DNA of 64,000 bases from Zobellia alginiliquefaciens (lineage in GTDB: Bacteria; Bacteroidota; Bacteroidia; Flavobacteriales; Flavobacteriaceae). This document shows, piece by piece, positions 7,458 to 16,879 of this stretch. The stretch lies in the NCBI RefSeq assembly GCF_029323795.1, contig NZ_CP119758.1, positions 2,170,001-2,234,000 on the forward strand, given 5' to 3'. The notes beneath the pieces were generated by a model. It made no database searches, was not told where the DNA came from, and worked only from the letters and a program-made list of their open reading frames with translations. Each line of letters opens with the position of its first letter. Within the stretch, counting starts at the first letter, position 1. The position numbers and the translations under genes were made by a program.

Positions 7458-9248
7458 TTAAAGCTGTTTGTCTAAATGCGAAATTACCTCGCTAGCTTTA
7501 TCATAATCCTGTTGCATCTGTACATCCGAAAAAGGACTGTAACGTGCCATTTCACAGTTTGTAAGCAATGAAATAAAACCTTCCGTGGTAGTGCTGTCTA
7601 CCTGTTTTTCATTTAAAAGAGAGGTTATTTTATCTTTACTGAATTCCGATGTCTCAATCTTAAGTTTTGCTTTTAGGTAATTGTGCAATGCCTTTTCCAA
7701 TGCAATGTAAAACGCCTCTTTGTTACCCAATTCTTTTTTGGCTTTAGAGAGAAACCTCCTTGCAAGCTTATTGGCTTTTCTAACTTTGTTACCCACTACA
7801 TCGCTAGCAATTGCATCGCGTTTTTTACCTAACAAAATAGCTAGGGGAATTAATAGTAACGGCAATAACAACCATAGGTAGTAAGGTGTGGTACCAAAGA
7901 AGTAGCTAGAACCAATTGGTGCTAAATTGGGATTTAATTTTAGGAAATTGAATTGGTTTCCTACTGCTACGGTTTGTTTTGTATTTGTGTTTCCGCCTGC
8001 CGAATTTCCAATGCTAGAGTTGGTAGGTCCTTCTTTAACGTTGATAACAATTTCATCCGAAGCAATGGTCTTGTACGTCTTTGCACTAGGATCAAAATAG
8101 GTGAACGATATACTAGGAATCGGATATTTGCCCTTAAAGGAGGGTACAATTGTATAGCTGTTGCTAACTTTTCCCTGAGAACCAGATAGGGTGGTGCGTA
8201 CGCTCTCATTAAATTCAGGTTCATAAACCTCAAGAGAACCTGGTAAATTGGGCTCAGGTAGTTGAAAGAGTTTTAAATTTCCTTTACCAGTAACCTCAAC
8301 CTTTGCCTGTAACGATTCTGAAGCGTTCAGTGCGGTTTTACTGGTAGTTACAGAAAAATCAAAGCTACCAACGGCTCCACTAAAGTTAACGGGCTTCCCT
8401 TTTTCCGGTAATGGCTTTACGTTAATAGTGCGTTTTCCGGCGGACACCGTTTTGTTGGTTTGGGAATATATGCGGCCTCCAAAGAAATCACGCTTGTTGG
8501 ACGGTACATCTACAGTAACATCCAATGAAAGCGGTTCAATCTCTAATTTTCCGGATTTCTGCGGATAAAGTACTACTCGTTTTAATACTACATAACGATA
8601 AGGCTTTCCTTTATACGTTCCATTTTCAGCAACAGGTCTGGAAACAGGAATATCTTGGCTCCAGAAGTTATTATATTTTGGATTGTCCAACGGTTGATAG
8701 TTGGAAACACTAATGGAAGGACTAACATATAGCTTATAAACCACACTTAAGCCTTCGTTTAGGTATGGGTCCGTTTTGGAAACTTCAGCAACCAGATGTA
8801 GACTTTCGTCTGCAACATCATCTGCGGTCATTTGATCGCTAGGTTTGTCTACGGCCGCTGTTACTTCCACCTTTTTTGCTAAGGACTTATATGTTTTTCC
8901 ATCAATAACTATGGTAGCTTGCTTAATAGTCATATTGCCCCTAGTGGTAGGTGCTAACGTGTATGAATAGGTTTTGGAATAACTGCGTACCCCATTGATC
9001 CATGAAGAACTAATGGATTGTGAAGGACCCATCAAAACTCTGAATCCTTCAAAATCTGGCGGACTAAAATTATCACCATCCTTATTCATGGTGAAATCTA
9101 CACGTAACCGCTCATTAATGCCTAGCTTGTCTTTACTGAGTTTCATCTCAAAGGTAATGCTCGCGTCATCTTGCGCGTTTACCGAAAAAACAAGAAGCAG
9201 TATGGGTAATAGTGCTACAAGGGTTTTATGTATAGTGGACTTTACCAA
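7458..9248 (-). CDS. batD: BatD: large periplasmic protein with C-terminal membrane segment
   Basis: A 596-residue protein of the BatD (oxygen-tolerance) family. Residues 1-25 are a signal peptide (ending VNA-Q); the long periplasmic part is built of beta-rich domains; one membrane segment sits at about 447-468 (LWLLLPLLLIPLAILLG) and a cytoplasmic helical tail follows. The start codon is an unusual TTG (9248-9246), overlapping the last codons of batC by 7 bases, which suggests translational coupling; no in-frame ATG precedes the signal peptide. It lies between batC and batE in the standard order. BatD is thought to be part of a membrane complex with the von Willebrand proteins BatA and BatB. 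Confidence 0.88.
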   Translation of the reverse strand: MVKSTIHKTLVALLPILLLVFSVNAQDDASITFEMKLSKDKLGINERLRVDFTMNKDGDNFSPPDFEGFRVLMGPSQSISSSWINGVRSYSKTYSYTLAPTTRGNMTIKQATIVIDGKTYKSLAKKVEVTAAVDKPSDQMTADDVADESLHLVAEVSKTDPYLNEGLSVVYKLYVSPSISVSNYQPLDNPKYNNFWSQDIPVSRPVAENGTYKGKPYRYVVLKRVVLYPQKSGKLEIEPLSLDVTVDVPSNKRDFFGGRIYSQTNKTVSAGKRTINVKPLPEKGKPVNFSGAVGSFDFSVTTSKTALNASESLQAKVEVTGKGNLKLFQLPEPNLPGSLEVYEPEFNESVRTTLSGSQGKVSNSYTIVPSFKGKYPIPSISFTYFDPSAKTYKTIASDEIVINVKEGPTNSSIGNSAGGNTNTKQTVAVGNQFNFLKLNPNLAPIGSSYFFGTTPYYLWLLLPLLLIPLAILLGKKRDAIASDVVGNKVRKANKLARRFLSKAKKELGNKEAFYIALEKALHNYLKAKLKIETSEFSKDKITSLLNEKQVDSTTTEGFISLLTNCEMARYSPFSDVQMQQDYDKASEVISHLDKQL

Positions 9249-10105
9249 TCTTTTTCGTTTTTTACCTTAACGCCTTTTACTTTTTGGGCGTCTATTTTTT
9301 CTTGTACTTTTTTCTCTTCGTTCTGCATGGCTTCAAGAAGATTTTGTACTTGCTGTTTACTTAATTGATTAGGTCGGGGCTGTTGTTGCTGTTCTTCGGG
9401 TTTATCACCTTCGCCTTGGTCAGGTTGCTTTTTCTGCTCTTCTTTTTCATCGCCTTCCCCTTCTTTATTCTCGTCTTTCTGTTCCTCGTTCTTATCGCCT
9501 TCGTCTCCCTTGTCTCCTTCGTCCTTTTTATCTTGGTCTTGGTTCTCTTCTTTGTTGTCCCCGTCCTTCTTGTCCTCGTTTTCGTCTTTTTGGTCTTCGT
9601 TCTTGTCCTGGTCGTCTTTGTTATCTTGGTTTTGGTCATTCTGCTCTTGTTCTTTTTCGAGCATCTTTTTTGCCAAAGCTAGATTGTAACGTGTTTCTTC
9701 ATCTTTAGGATTGTTGCGAAGGGCTTCTTTATACGCTTCCACCGCTTTTTGATATTCTTTTCTTTTCATGAACACATTGCCCATGTTGTGGTAAGCACGG
9801 TGTTTATCTGCTTTATTGGTTGCTAGTTCCCCAGCTTGCTTGTAACGCCCAAAAGCTTCGCTATAGGTTTCTTTCTTGTAATAGGCATTTGCCAAATTGT
9901 AAGGTGCGGCAGAGTTCTCATCGCTTTTGGCAATAGCTTTTCTATAATCTACTTCGGCATCAATAAAATTATCTTCTGAGAGTGCTTTATTGCCTTCGTA
10001 AGTAAGATTTTTAGAAGCATCAAGTGCTTTTTCTCTTTCCTTTTCCTCGTCTTGTGCAAAAGAAACGAAACCGATAAAAAACAATATGAAAACAATATTT
10101 CTCAT
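9242..10105 (-). CDS. batC: BatC: TPR protein with a long acidic low-complexity tail
   Basis: A 287-residue exported protein. The signal peptide covers residues 1-17 (ending SFA-Q), TPR repeats run over about 30-145, and residues 150-240 are almost only Asp, Glu, Lys, Asn and Gln. The last 45 residues form a helix (LSKQQVQNLLEAM). The start ATG overlaps the batB stop by one base (TAATG) and the end overlaps batD, so translation is coupled on both sides. The low-complexity stretch makes the coding strand nearly all purine for about 280 bases and opens spurious reading frames on both strands. The low complexity is normal for BatC proteins, though its size varies. Confidence 0.87.
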   Translation of the reverse strand: MRNIVFILFFIGFVSFAQDEEKEREKALDASKNLTYEGNKALSEDNFIDAEVDYRKAIAKSDENSAAPYNLANAYYKKETYSEAFGRYKQAGELATNKADKHRAYHNMGNVFMKRKEYQKAVEAYKEALRNNPKDEETRYNLALAKKMLEKEQEQNDQNQDNKDDQDKNEDQKDENEDKKDGDNKEENQDQDKKDEGDKGDEGDKNEEQKDENKEGEGDEKEEQKKQPDQGEGDKPEEQQQQPRPNQLSKQQVQNLLEAMQNEEKKVQEKIDAQKVKGVKVKNEKDW

Positions 10106-11151
10106 TATTCTATTTCTTTTTCGTTGAATAAATTCAGCTTTTTAAGCCATTTTGTTCGCTTTTCAAGAATAAAGATATCCAATAGCAAAAATAACAATCC
10201 AATTCCTAGAAACCATTGAAACTGGTCTTTGAATTCTGCAAATTGCTTGGCTTCAAACTCCTTTTTGTCCATTTGCAGGAGTTGTTCTTTTATCCGTTCT
10301 ACGGCAGCCTCGGTGTTAGAACCATCAATATACTCGCCATTGCCATCATCTGCAATATCTATAAGAACATCTTCGTTCAATTTGGTAATGACCACTTCTC
10401 CTTGAGAATCTTTCTTAAGGCTTTCTACAACCCCATTTCTCTTAATTGGAATAGGAGCGCCCTTGGTTTTTCCAACCCCAATAGTATAAATCTGAATGCC
10501 TTCTTCTATGGCTTTCTCTACAGCATCATTTGTATTGCCTTCCGAGTGATCTTCCCCATCCGAAATAATAAAAAGCACACGGTTGGTCTGCTCTTCATCA
10601 TTATAATAGGTGGTAGCCAGATTAATGGCCTCGTTAATGGCAGTACCTTGTGAGGTAAGCATATCTGTATTCATGCTTTGCAAGAACATTTTTGCCGCAC
10701 CATAATCCGTTGTAATGGGCAGTTGCGGAAAGGCTTGTCCTGCATAGGCAATAATACCGATACGGTCACTTGCCAATTGGTTGATAATCTCGGAAACGAG
10801 GCGTTTGGCCTTCTCCAAACGGTTAGGGGCAATGTCTTCCGCCAACATACTTTTAGAGACATCTACGGCAAAAACCACGTCAACACCTTCGCGTTTTACG
10901 GTCTCCAATTTCGTGCCAATTTTAGGATTCACCAGCCCCAATGTCAGAAAGGTGATGCCCAACAAAAAGAACAAAAGTTTTAAGCCCGATTTAAAATTGG
11001 ACTTGTCCGGTGAGAGACGTTTTAAAAGAGGTGTTTCGGCAAATTTCTTCTGTGTTCGCTTTTTCCAGAGTTGCAAAAGTGCGAACAAGACGATGATGAC
11101 CGGTATTATGGCCAGTAAATAGAAATATATTTTTTCGTCTAATTGAATCAT
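10105..11151 (-). CDS. batB: BatB: membrane von Willebrand factor A protein
   Basis: A 348-residue membrane protein. Membrane segments are at about 9-28 and 55-74; a VWA domain fills 88-290 with an intact metal-binding MIDAS motif, DVSKS at 97-101; a third membrane segment is near 312-330, close to the C-terminus. VWA domains bind partners through a divalent metal; in the Bat system BatA and BatB are thought to interact with each other and with the MoxR ATPase. It starts 60 bases after batA and its stop overlaps the batC start. The topology and the order fit BatB closely. Confidence 0.88.
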   Translation of the reverse strand: MIQLDEKIYFYLLAIIPVIIVLFALLQLWKKRTQKKFAETPLLKRLSPDKSNFKSGLKLLFFLLGITFLTLGLVNPKIGTKLETVKREGVDVVFAVDVSKSMLAEDIAPNRLEKAKRLVSEIINQLASDRIGIIAYAGQAFPQLPITTDYGAAKMFLQSMNTDMLTSQGTAINEAINLATTYYNDEEQTNRVLFIISDGEDHSEGNTNDAVEKAIEEGIQIYTIGVGKTKGAPIPIKRNGVVESLKKDSQGEVVITKLNEDVLIDIADDGNGEYIDGSNTEAAVERIKEQLLQMDKKEFEAKQFAEFKDQFQWFLGIGLLFLLLDIFILEKRTKWLKKLNLFNEKEIE

Positions 11152-11211
11152 TCTGCTTTGTTCGTAGTTTGAATCTAATACAAGTTTGTCAAATATTGCA
11201 CTAAAGAAATC

Positions 11212-12210
11212 TTAAATAAAACTTCTGAAAAGTGTATTTCTCAAAATCCATTCCAATAAAAGTAAGGCGCCGGCCAAGAGAACCCAAGGTCTGAATTTCT
11301 CTTCGTACTTGTAGTATTTGAATTCTTCTATCTCTGTTTTTTCAAGTTTGTTTATTTCGTCATAGATGGCCTCTAACTTTTCGTTATCAGTGGCCCTAAA
11401 ATACTTCCCTCCTGTAACTTTTGCAATATCTTTTAAGAGGTCTTCATCAATTTCAACCTGGCGCATGCCATATCTAAAAGAACCGTCACTGTTATAAGCT
11501 ACCGGAGAAAGTGCATTGCCATTAGTTCCCAAACCAATGGTATAGGTTTTAATTCCAAACTCTATAGCTAAATCTGCAGCGGTCTGCGGTTCTATAAAAC
11601 CAGAATTGTTTACACCATCCGTCAATAGAATAATAATCTTGCTGGACGCTTTACTTTCTTTTAGGCGATTTACCGACGTAGCTAAGCCCATACCTATTGC
11701 CGTACCATCATTTAGCTGCCCATAAGTAATTTCCCGTAGCGCTCGTAGAACGATTTCCTTATCACTTGTTATGGGTGTTTTGGTGTAGCCTTCGCCTGCA
11801 TAAGCAACCAAGCCAATACGATCATTAGGACGTTCCTTAATGAATTCCGCAGCAACGTCTTTTAAAGCGGCCAGACGATTAGGTTTAAGATCTCTTGCCA
11901 ACATACTGGAAGAAACATCTATAGCCATAACAATGTCTATACCCTTGGTAGTTTTGGTTCTAGTAGAGATATCCTCTGTCTGTGGTCTTGCCATAGCCAC
12001 AATAATTGCGGTAAGGGCGGATAGACGGAGCAAAAACAATAAAGGCTTTAATTTTGGAAGGAAGCCTATGTTTTCAAAACCTTTAATAGTGGGTATTTTT
12101 AAAGAGGCAACCTGTTCCTTACGTTTGTAGAAATACCAAAGCACGGCCAGTGGAAGCAATAATAGCAACCAAAAAAATTCCGGGTTTGCAAATGATATAT
12201 TATCTAACAT
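11212..12210 (-). CDS. batA: BatA: membrane von Willebrand factor A protein
   Basis: A 332-residue protein with two N-terminal membrane segments (about 10-28 and 55-73), a VWA domain over 88-300 with an intact MIDAS motif (DVSSS at 98-102) and a C-terminal membrane segment (about 310-328). Its ATG follows the stop of the preceding gene with no spacing. It is a paralogue of the next gene, batB, and the two form the core of the Bat locus. The proposed role is envelope or oxidative stress tolerance, known mainly from genetics in Bacteroides and Leptospira-related work; the exact activity is not known. Confidence 0.88.
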   Translation of the reverse strand: MLDNISFANPEFFWLLLLLPLAVLWYFYKRKEQVASLKIPTIKGFENIGFLPKLKPLLFLLRLSALTAIIVAMARPQTEDISTRTKTTKGIDIVMAIDVSSSMLARDLKPNRLAALKDVAAEFIKERPNDRIGLVAYAGEGYTKTPITSDKEIVLRALREITYGQLNDGTAIGMGLATSVNRLKESKASSKIIILLTDGVNNSGFIEPQTAADLAIEFGIKTYTIGLGTNGNALSPVAYNSDGSFRYGMRQVEIDEDLLKDIAKVTGGKYFRATDNEKLEAIYDEINKLEKTEIEEFKYYKYEEKFRPWVLLAGALLLLEWILRNTLFRSFI

Positions 12211-13878
12211 CTATAATTCTGTTTTTACTTCTACTGAGCCTAAAATCCGGTCTACTATTTCTTGGGCGTATTCATCTTCTTCTAGCCAATTTATAATAAT
12301 CTGCTGTTGAAATCCTTTTCCGCCAAAAAGCAGTATGCTGTATTCGCCATCTACCAATTTATCTGATTCGGGTACTGGGAATTTACCACTACCAAAGACC
12401 TTAATTCCTTTTACGCCGGTAACGGTCACAAACTCTTCTTGTTTGGTGATGATGTTTTTTGCTCCTCCTTTTTCTAAATTCGTGATAAATGCTTCAATAG
12501 ATTTATTGAACTCGGGCTCTACTTCCTGTGCCAAGGTGGTTGAGGTGGTACCTACCATAAAGAAGCCTTCGTTACTATTGTAACTGAACATTTGCAACTC
12601 TCTTATGGAGCCCTTCATTTCTGGCGTAAGTTTGGTTTCCTGTCTAGTGAGCACTTGAGGAGTCTCAAGACTTATAGGCGGGTAACCGTAAGAACTTGAC
12701 ACCCATTCGCCCTCCAAAAGTTCTTTTGTAGGGTGGCCAAGAATAGTATCCTTTACATATGTGAAACCGTAATAGGCGGAAGCAGCTGCAAATGAAATCA
12801 CCAAAGCACCAATAACGGCCACGCTAGCATAAATAATCTTTTTCTTTTGTTTCTTTTTCTCGAGCTCCTCTTTGTATTCTTCTTGCTCCATCAATTCCTC
12901 CACTGTAGGCTCAGGCAGGGCATCATGGGTTTTGTGAACGATTTGCTCAATAGATTGGCGGTCTTGCTCGGCAACTGAAGTGTCCGGTTTGGATTTTGCG
13001 AACTTTACTAAATCTGCAGTCTGTAGAATACGTTTGAACTGTTGTAGCGTGTCATCATCTATTTTTAGTTCTCCCGCATCTTTAAGCAATTCAAGCTTGC
13101 CAATGAGTTCATCCGTTGTACTTTCCAAAGCGGAAACATTAGCATCTTCTTCCAGATAAGAACGAACAATGCCAGTCAGTTCTGAATAGTACTCTTTATA
13201 CTCGTCTTGAATAAGGTATTTTGATTTTTCAAGATTTTTTAGTTCAAGTAAAGCCCGGTCATAGGGAGGTAAAAGCGCTACTTTTTCTTCTTCTGTTAGA
13301 GGTTTCTTTCTGAAAACAAACCAGTATAACAGGCCTCCAACTATAAGAAGCCCAAGGAGTACGAACAAAAGAATTTTCCAAATGGCAGCGTAGCTCTTAT
13401 CTACTTCCATGAGGGGTTTAATGTCGTACATCTTCTGCGCTAAGGTGTCTACGGCAACATTCGTAACATTAACTACGCGAGTTGAATCCGTTAAAAATCC
13501 TTCTCCATTAATTTCTATTCGCTGTGCGGGCACTTTATATGAACCAGAATCAAATTGGGTAAGGGCGTAGATTTTCTGTAGGGTCATTCGGTCGTTCAGA
13601 CGTGTGGTATCCGTAGCAAATGCTTCTACCGTTTCTAAGGGCGAAAATGTTTGCCCCTCTGGGAAAATAACCTGTGCTGTTGTATCCGTTTCTACCGTGA
13701 CGGTAAATGTTATCTGGTCTCCAATTTTTATGGAGGTAGTATCGATCTTGGTACTTACTTTGGGAGTGGTTTGTGAAAAAGCGGAAAACCCTACAAACAA
13801 AACGCAAAGTAAAACACATCGCTTTAAAAGCAATGTATAGTTGTTGTTAGAATAGTTTATAAAGTATTTATTTAGCAT
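12211..13878 (-). CDS. BatD-like/DUF4381-type two-pass membrane protein with extra C-terminal domain
   Basis: A 555-residue protein of the Bat locus. After a signal segment (about 18-36) comes a beta-rich periplasmic domain (40-160) resembling BatD, a membrane segment (167-189) and a helical cytoplasmic part (195-345, with the DUF4381-like stretch YYSELTGIVRSYLEE at 230-244). A second membrane segment (348-372) follows, and then a C-terminal domain (385-555) that I do not recognise, which should be outside the cytoplasm. The ATG overlaps the DUF58 stop (TAATG) and the stop abuts batA. The last domain is an addition to the usual short form of this protein; its function is unknown. Confidence 0.7.
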   Translation of the reverse strand: MLNKYFINYSNNNYTLLLKRCVLLCVLFVGFSAFSQTTPKVSTKIDTTSIKIGDQITFTVTVETDTTAQVIFPEGQTFSPLETVEAFATDTTRLNDRMTLQKIYALTQFDSGSYKVPAQRIEINGEGFLTDSTRVVNVTNVAVDTLAQKMYDIKPLMEVDKSYAAIWKILLFVLLGLLIVGGLLYWFVFRKKPLTEEEKVALLPPYDRALLELKNLEKSKYLIQDEYKEYYSELTGIVRSYLEEDANVSALESTTDELIGKLELLKDAGELKIDDDTLQQFKRILQTADLVKFAKSKPDTSVAEQDRQSIEQIVHKTHDALPEPTVEELMEQEEYKEELEKKKQKKKIIYASVAVIGALVISFAAASAYYGFTYVKDTILGHPTKELLEGEWVSSSYGYPPISLETPQVLTRQETKLTPEMKGSIRELQMFSYNSNEGFFMVGTTSTTLAQEVEPEFNKSIEAFITNLEKGGAKNIITKQEEFVTVTGVKGIKVFGSGKFPVPESDKLVDGEYSILLFGGKGFQQQIIINWLEEDEYAQEIVDRILGSVEVKTEL

Positions 13879-14744
13879 TAACCTCTGCGCTTAAAATAGC
13901 CTAATAATTTTTTTACATAACTCTCGTCTACCCTACAATCTATGACTCCGCAGCCAGATTTAGAAAACGTGTTCTTATAATAATCCACTCGTTGTCTATA
14001 ATACGCCTCGTAAGACCTACGCACACTCTTTGACTGGGTGTTTACTAGGCTTATCTTGCCGGTTTCTGCATCTTGCATTTGAACCATGCCTAGGTTGGGT
14101 ATGGACTCTTCATGCTCATCATACACCCGTATACCCGTAAGGTCGTGTTTGTTGCCAGAAATTTTTAAAGTCTTTTCGTAGTCCTCAGCGATAAAATCCG
14201 ATAGCACAAAAACTATTGCCTTTTTCTTCATTACACTACTCAAGAACTTAAGGGCGGCAGCAACATCCGTTTTGTTACTTTTTGGTTTAAATTCTAGCAA
14301 TTCCCTAATGATGCGAAGCACATGGCTTTTTCCTTTTTTAGGAGGGATAAAAAGCTCTATCTCGTCAGAAAAAAGAATAAGACCTGCTTTATCATTGTTC
14401 TGTAATGCAGAAAAGGCCAAAGTTGCCGATATTTCTGTAATTACATCTTTTTTAAACTGATTTGTAGTACCAAAAAGTTCTGAGCCACTTACATCTACCA
14501 TGAGCATCATGGTAAGCTCACGTTCTTCTTCAAAAACTTTAATATAGGGTTCATTGTAGCGAGCGGTAACGTTCCAGTCAATAGTGCGGACATCATCACC
14601 AAACTGATACTGGCGAACTTCACTAAAGGTCATACCGCGCCCTTTAAACGTAGAGTGGTATTCCCCGCCAAAAATATGATCGGACAGACGGCGTGTCTTT
14701 ATCTCGATCTTCCGTACTTTTTTAAGTAGCTCTTTAGTATCCAT
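13878..14744 (-). CDS. DUF58 domain protein (Bat locus)
   Basis: A 288-residue cytoplasmic protein of the DUF58 family, a degenerate VWA-like fold that almost always sits between moxR and the VWA genes. The family signature GRGMTFSEVRQYQFGDD (about 36-52) and RTIDWNVTAR (53-62) are present, and DVSGS at 84-88 has the MIDAS pattern. It has no membrane segment. It lies 89 bases downstream of moxR and overlaps the next gene by one base. It probably acts as the adaptor between the MoxR ATPase and the membrane VWA proteins (family inference). Confidence 0.88.
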   Translation of the reverse strand: MDTKELLKKVRKIEIKTRRLSDHIFGGEYHSTFKGRGMTFSEVRQYQFGDDVRTIDWNVTARYNEPYIKVFEEERELTMMLMVDVSGSELFGTTNQFKKDVITEISATLAFSALQNNDKAGLILFSDEIELFIPPKKGKSHVLRIIRELLEFKPKSNKTDVAAALKFLSSVMKKKAIVFVLSDFIAEDYEKTLKISGNKHDLTGIRVYDEHEESIPNLGMVQMQDAETGKISLVNTQSKSVRRSYEAYYRQRVDYYKNTFSKSGCGVIDCRVDESYVKKLLGYFKRRG

Positions 14745-14833
14745 TTCTCAGCAAACAGTTTTCAACAAGCAGTTTCTAATGGTAGGAGACAAAGTGTCTG
14801 TTACTACCGGCAACATCTGCAAACGTCTACCTT

Positions 14834-15835
14834 TTAAGGTACTTCAATCTCGTTAACAATTTTATTGATGATTTCTTCGGAAGTAATATTCTCGGCCTCC
14901 GCCTCATAGGTAATTCCTATTCTATGGCGTAGAACATCATGAACTATGGCTCTTACGTCTTCAGGAACAACATAACCTCTCCTTTTGATGAAAGCGTAAC
15001 ATTTTGCTGCAGTGCCCAAGTTAATACTACCCCTTGGTGAAGCGCCAAAACTAATAAGAGGTTTTAAATCTTCAAGGTTGTATTTCTCTGGATATCTAGT
15101 AGCAAAAACAATATCTAGAATATATTTTTCTATTTTTTCGTCCATGTAAACTTCACGAACAGCCTTTTGGGCACTTAGTATTTGCTCAATACTAACTACC
15201 GGATTCACCGTATCATAAGACCCTAATAAATTCTGGCGCATAATCATTTGCTCCTCGTTCAATTTTGGGTAGTCAATAACGGTCTTTAGCATAAAACGGT
15301 CAACCTGTGCTTCCGGTAAGGGATATGTTCCTTCTTGCTCCACTGGGTTTTGCGTTGCCATAACCAAAAATGGCTTGTCTAAGGTAAAAGTTTCGTCACC
15401 AATAGTTACCTGCTTCTCCTGCATGGCCTCTAAAAGTGCGGATTGCACTTTGGCCGGAGCACGGTTAATCTCATCTGCTAACACAAAATTTGCGAAAATC
15501 GGACCTTTCTTTATTGAAAAGTCGTTCTCTTTCATATTGTAGATCAATGTACCTGTAACATCCGCAGGTAAAAGGTCTGGTGTAAACTGAATTCTGCTAA
15601 AACTACCTTTCACTGCTTTTGACAATGTGTTAATGGCCAATGTTTTTGCCAAACCAGGTACACCTTCCAATAAAATGTGACCTTGGCCAAGTAAACCAAT
15701 AAGTAATCTTTCAACCATGTGTTTTTGGCCAACGATTACTTTGTTCATTTCTAATATCAATAAGTCGATAAATGCACTCTCTTGTGCAATTTTCTCGTTT
15801 ACCGCATTAATATCTACCGTAGTATTTTCTTCCAT
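14834..15835 (-). CDS. moxR: MoxR-family AAA+ ATPase, first gene of the Bat operon
   Basis: A 333-residue MoxR-type AAA+ ATPase, thought to act as a chaperone for metal insertion or assembly of VWA-protein complexes. Walker A is GVPGLAKT at 58-65, Walker B is in FVLADEINR at 117-125, and sensor and arginine-finger regions follow (ATQNPVEQEGTYPLPEAQ at about 174-191). Helical C-terminal domain 240-333. It is the first gene of an eight-gene minus-strand run (moxR, DUF58, BatD-like, batA-batE) and faces away from the aldo/keto reductase gene, so the operon promoter should be in 15836-15992; I could not pick a convincing one. Confidence 0.93.
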   Translation of the reverse strand: MEENTTVDINAVNEKIAQESAFIDLLILEMNKVIVGQKHMVERLLIGLLGQGHILLEGVPGLAKTLAINTLSKAVKGSFSRIQFTPDLLPADVTGTLIYNMKENDFSIKKGPIFANFVLADEINRAPAKVQSALLEAMQEKQVTIGDETFTLDKPFLVMATQNPVEQEGTYPLPEAQVDRFMLKTVIDYPKLNEEQMIMRQNLLGSYDTVNPVVSIEQILSAQKAVREVYMDEKIEKYILDIVFATRYPEKYNLEDLKPLISFGASPRGSINLGTAAKCYAFIKRRGYVVPEDVRAIVHDVLRHRIGITYEAEAENITSEEIINKIVNEIEVP

Positions 15836-15992
15836 ATAAGATTACAAATTTTGGTTTAGGCCGGTTGTTATTAAACAGGCATGCAAATTGAAAATTTATT
15901 AGCTGCTTCGCTGTTAATGATTGGTTAAAAAAAAAGTTGAAACCCTCTTTTTATGAAGTTTTTAAGGGATTTCTTTTTAATTTAACCGCTCT

Positions 15993-16868
15993 ATGCAAAA
16001 GAACAATTTTTATTCCAAAGTTATAGCAGGAACTATGACTTGGGGCAGCTGGGGAAAAGGTTTTTCCAAATCTAGTATGATTGAGCTAATGAACCACTGT
16101 TTGGAAACAGGGATAACCACCTTTGACCACGCTGATATTTATGGGGGATACACTACCGAAGAAGATTTTGGAAATGCGTTTAAAGAGAGTGGTATTTCGC
16201 GTGAATCTATCCAATTAATTTCTAAATGTGGGATTCAAATAGATTCCGAAGCCCGAAAAAATCAGGTAAAACATTACAACTACAGCTCAGATTATATTAT
16301 TTGGTCTGCAGAACAATCGCTTCAAAAACTAAAAACGGATTATTTGGACTTGCTTTTGCTGCATAGGCCAAGCCCTTTGATGGAACCAAACAACATTGCT
16401 GCTGCAATTGTAAGATTAAAAGAACAAGGAAAAATAAAGAGTTTTGGAGTATCTAATTTTTTGCCGTCCCAAATAGCGCTTGTAGAAACGGTAATGCCTA
16501 TAGAAGGGAATCAGGTGGAATTTTCTTTAACGCAAAGCGATGTAATGTATGACGGCACTTTAGACGATTGTTTGGCGAACCAAAGAATGGTAATGTCTTA
16601 TAGTCCACTTGGCTCGTATTTCAGGAATGATGATGAGGTTTCAAAACGATTAAAAAATGCCATGAAACCCATGCTTGAGAAATATGAGGTTACTGAAGAC
16701 CAATTGTTGTTAGCGTGGGTGATGAAGCATCCTTCCAAAGTGTTTCCGGTTGTAGGTACGGCCACTAAGTCTCGCTTGTCCGCAGCAATTGAAGCTACAA
16801 AAATTGAAATAGAAAAAACTGATTGGTTTATTTTGTTGGAAGCTGCAAAAGGTCATGAAGTTGCTTAA
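15993..16868 (+). CDS. Aldo/keto reductase
   Basis: A 291-residue NADPH-dependent oxidoreductase of the aldo/keto reductase superfamily, closest in style to the E. coli YdhF group. The catalytic tetrad is visible: Asp48 and Tyr50 in DHADIY, Lys78 in SKCGI, His124 in LLHRPS. The (beta/alpha)8 barrel is of full length. Substrate unknown. The next gene, a short-chain dehydrogenase, begins 11 bases downstream and the third overlaps it by 4, so the three form an operon. The ATG at 15993 is the only sensible start. Confidence 0.9.
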   Translation: MQKNNFYSKVIAGTMTWGSWGKGFSKSSMIELMNHCLETGITTFDHADIYGGYTTEEDFGNAFKESGISRESIQLISKCGIQIDSEARKNQVKHYNYSSDYIIWSAEQSLQKLKTDYLDLLLLHRPSPLMEPNNIAAAIVRLKEQGKIKSFGVSNFLPSQIALVETVMPIEGNQVEFSLTQSDVMYDGTLDDCLANQRMVMSYSPLGSYFRNDDEVSKRLKNAMKPMLEKYEVTEDQLLLAWVMKHPSKVFPVVGTATKSRLSAAIEATKIEIEKTDWFILLEAAKGHEVA

Positions 16869-16879
16869 AAATATATGCT

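Noticed and set aside
9361-9682. Open frames on both strands (basic 92-residue and hydrophobic 105-residue proteins)
   Set aside because: They are by-products of the GA-rich low-complexity tract of batC; no promoter or family.
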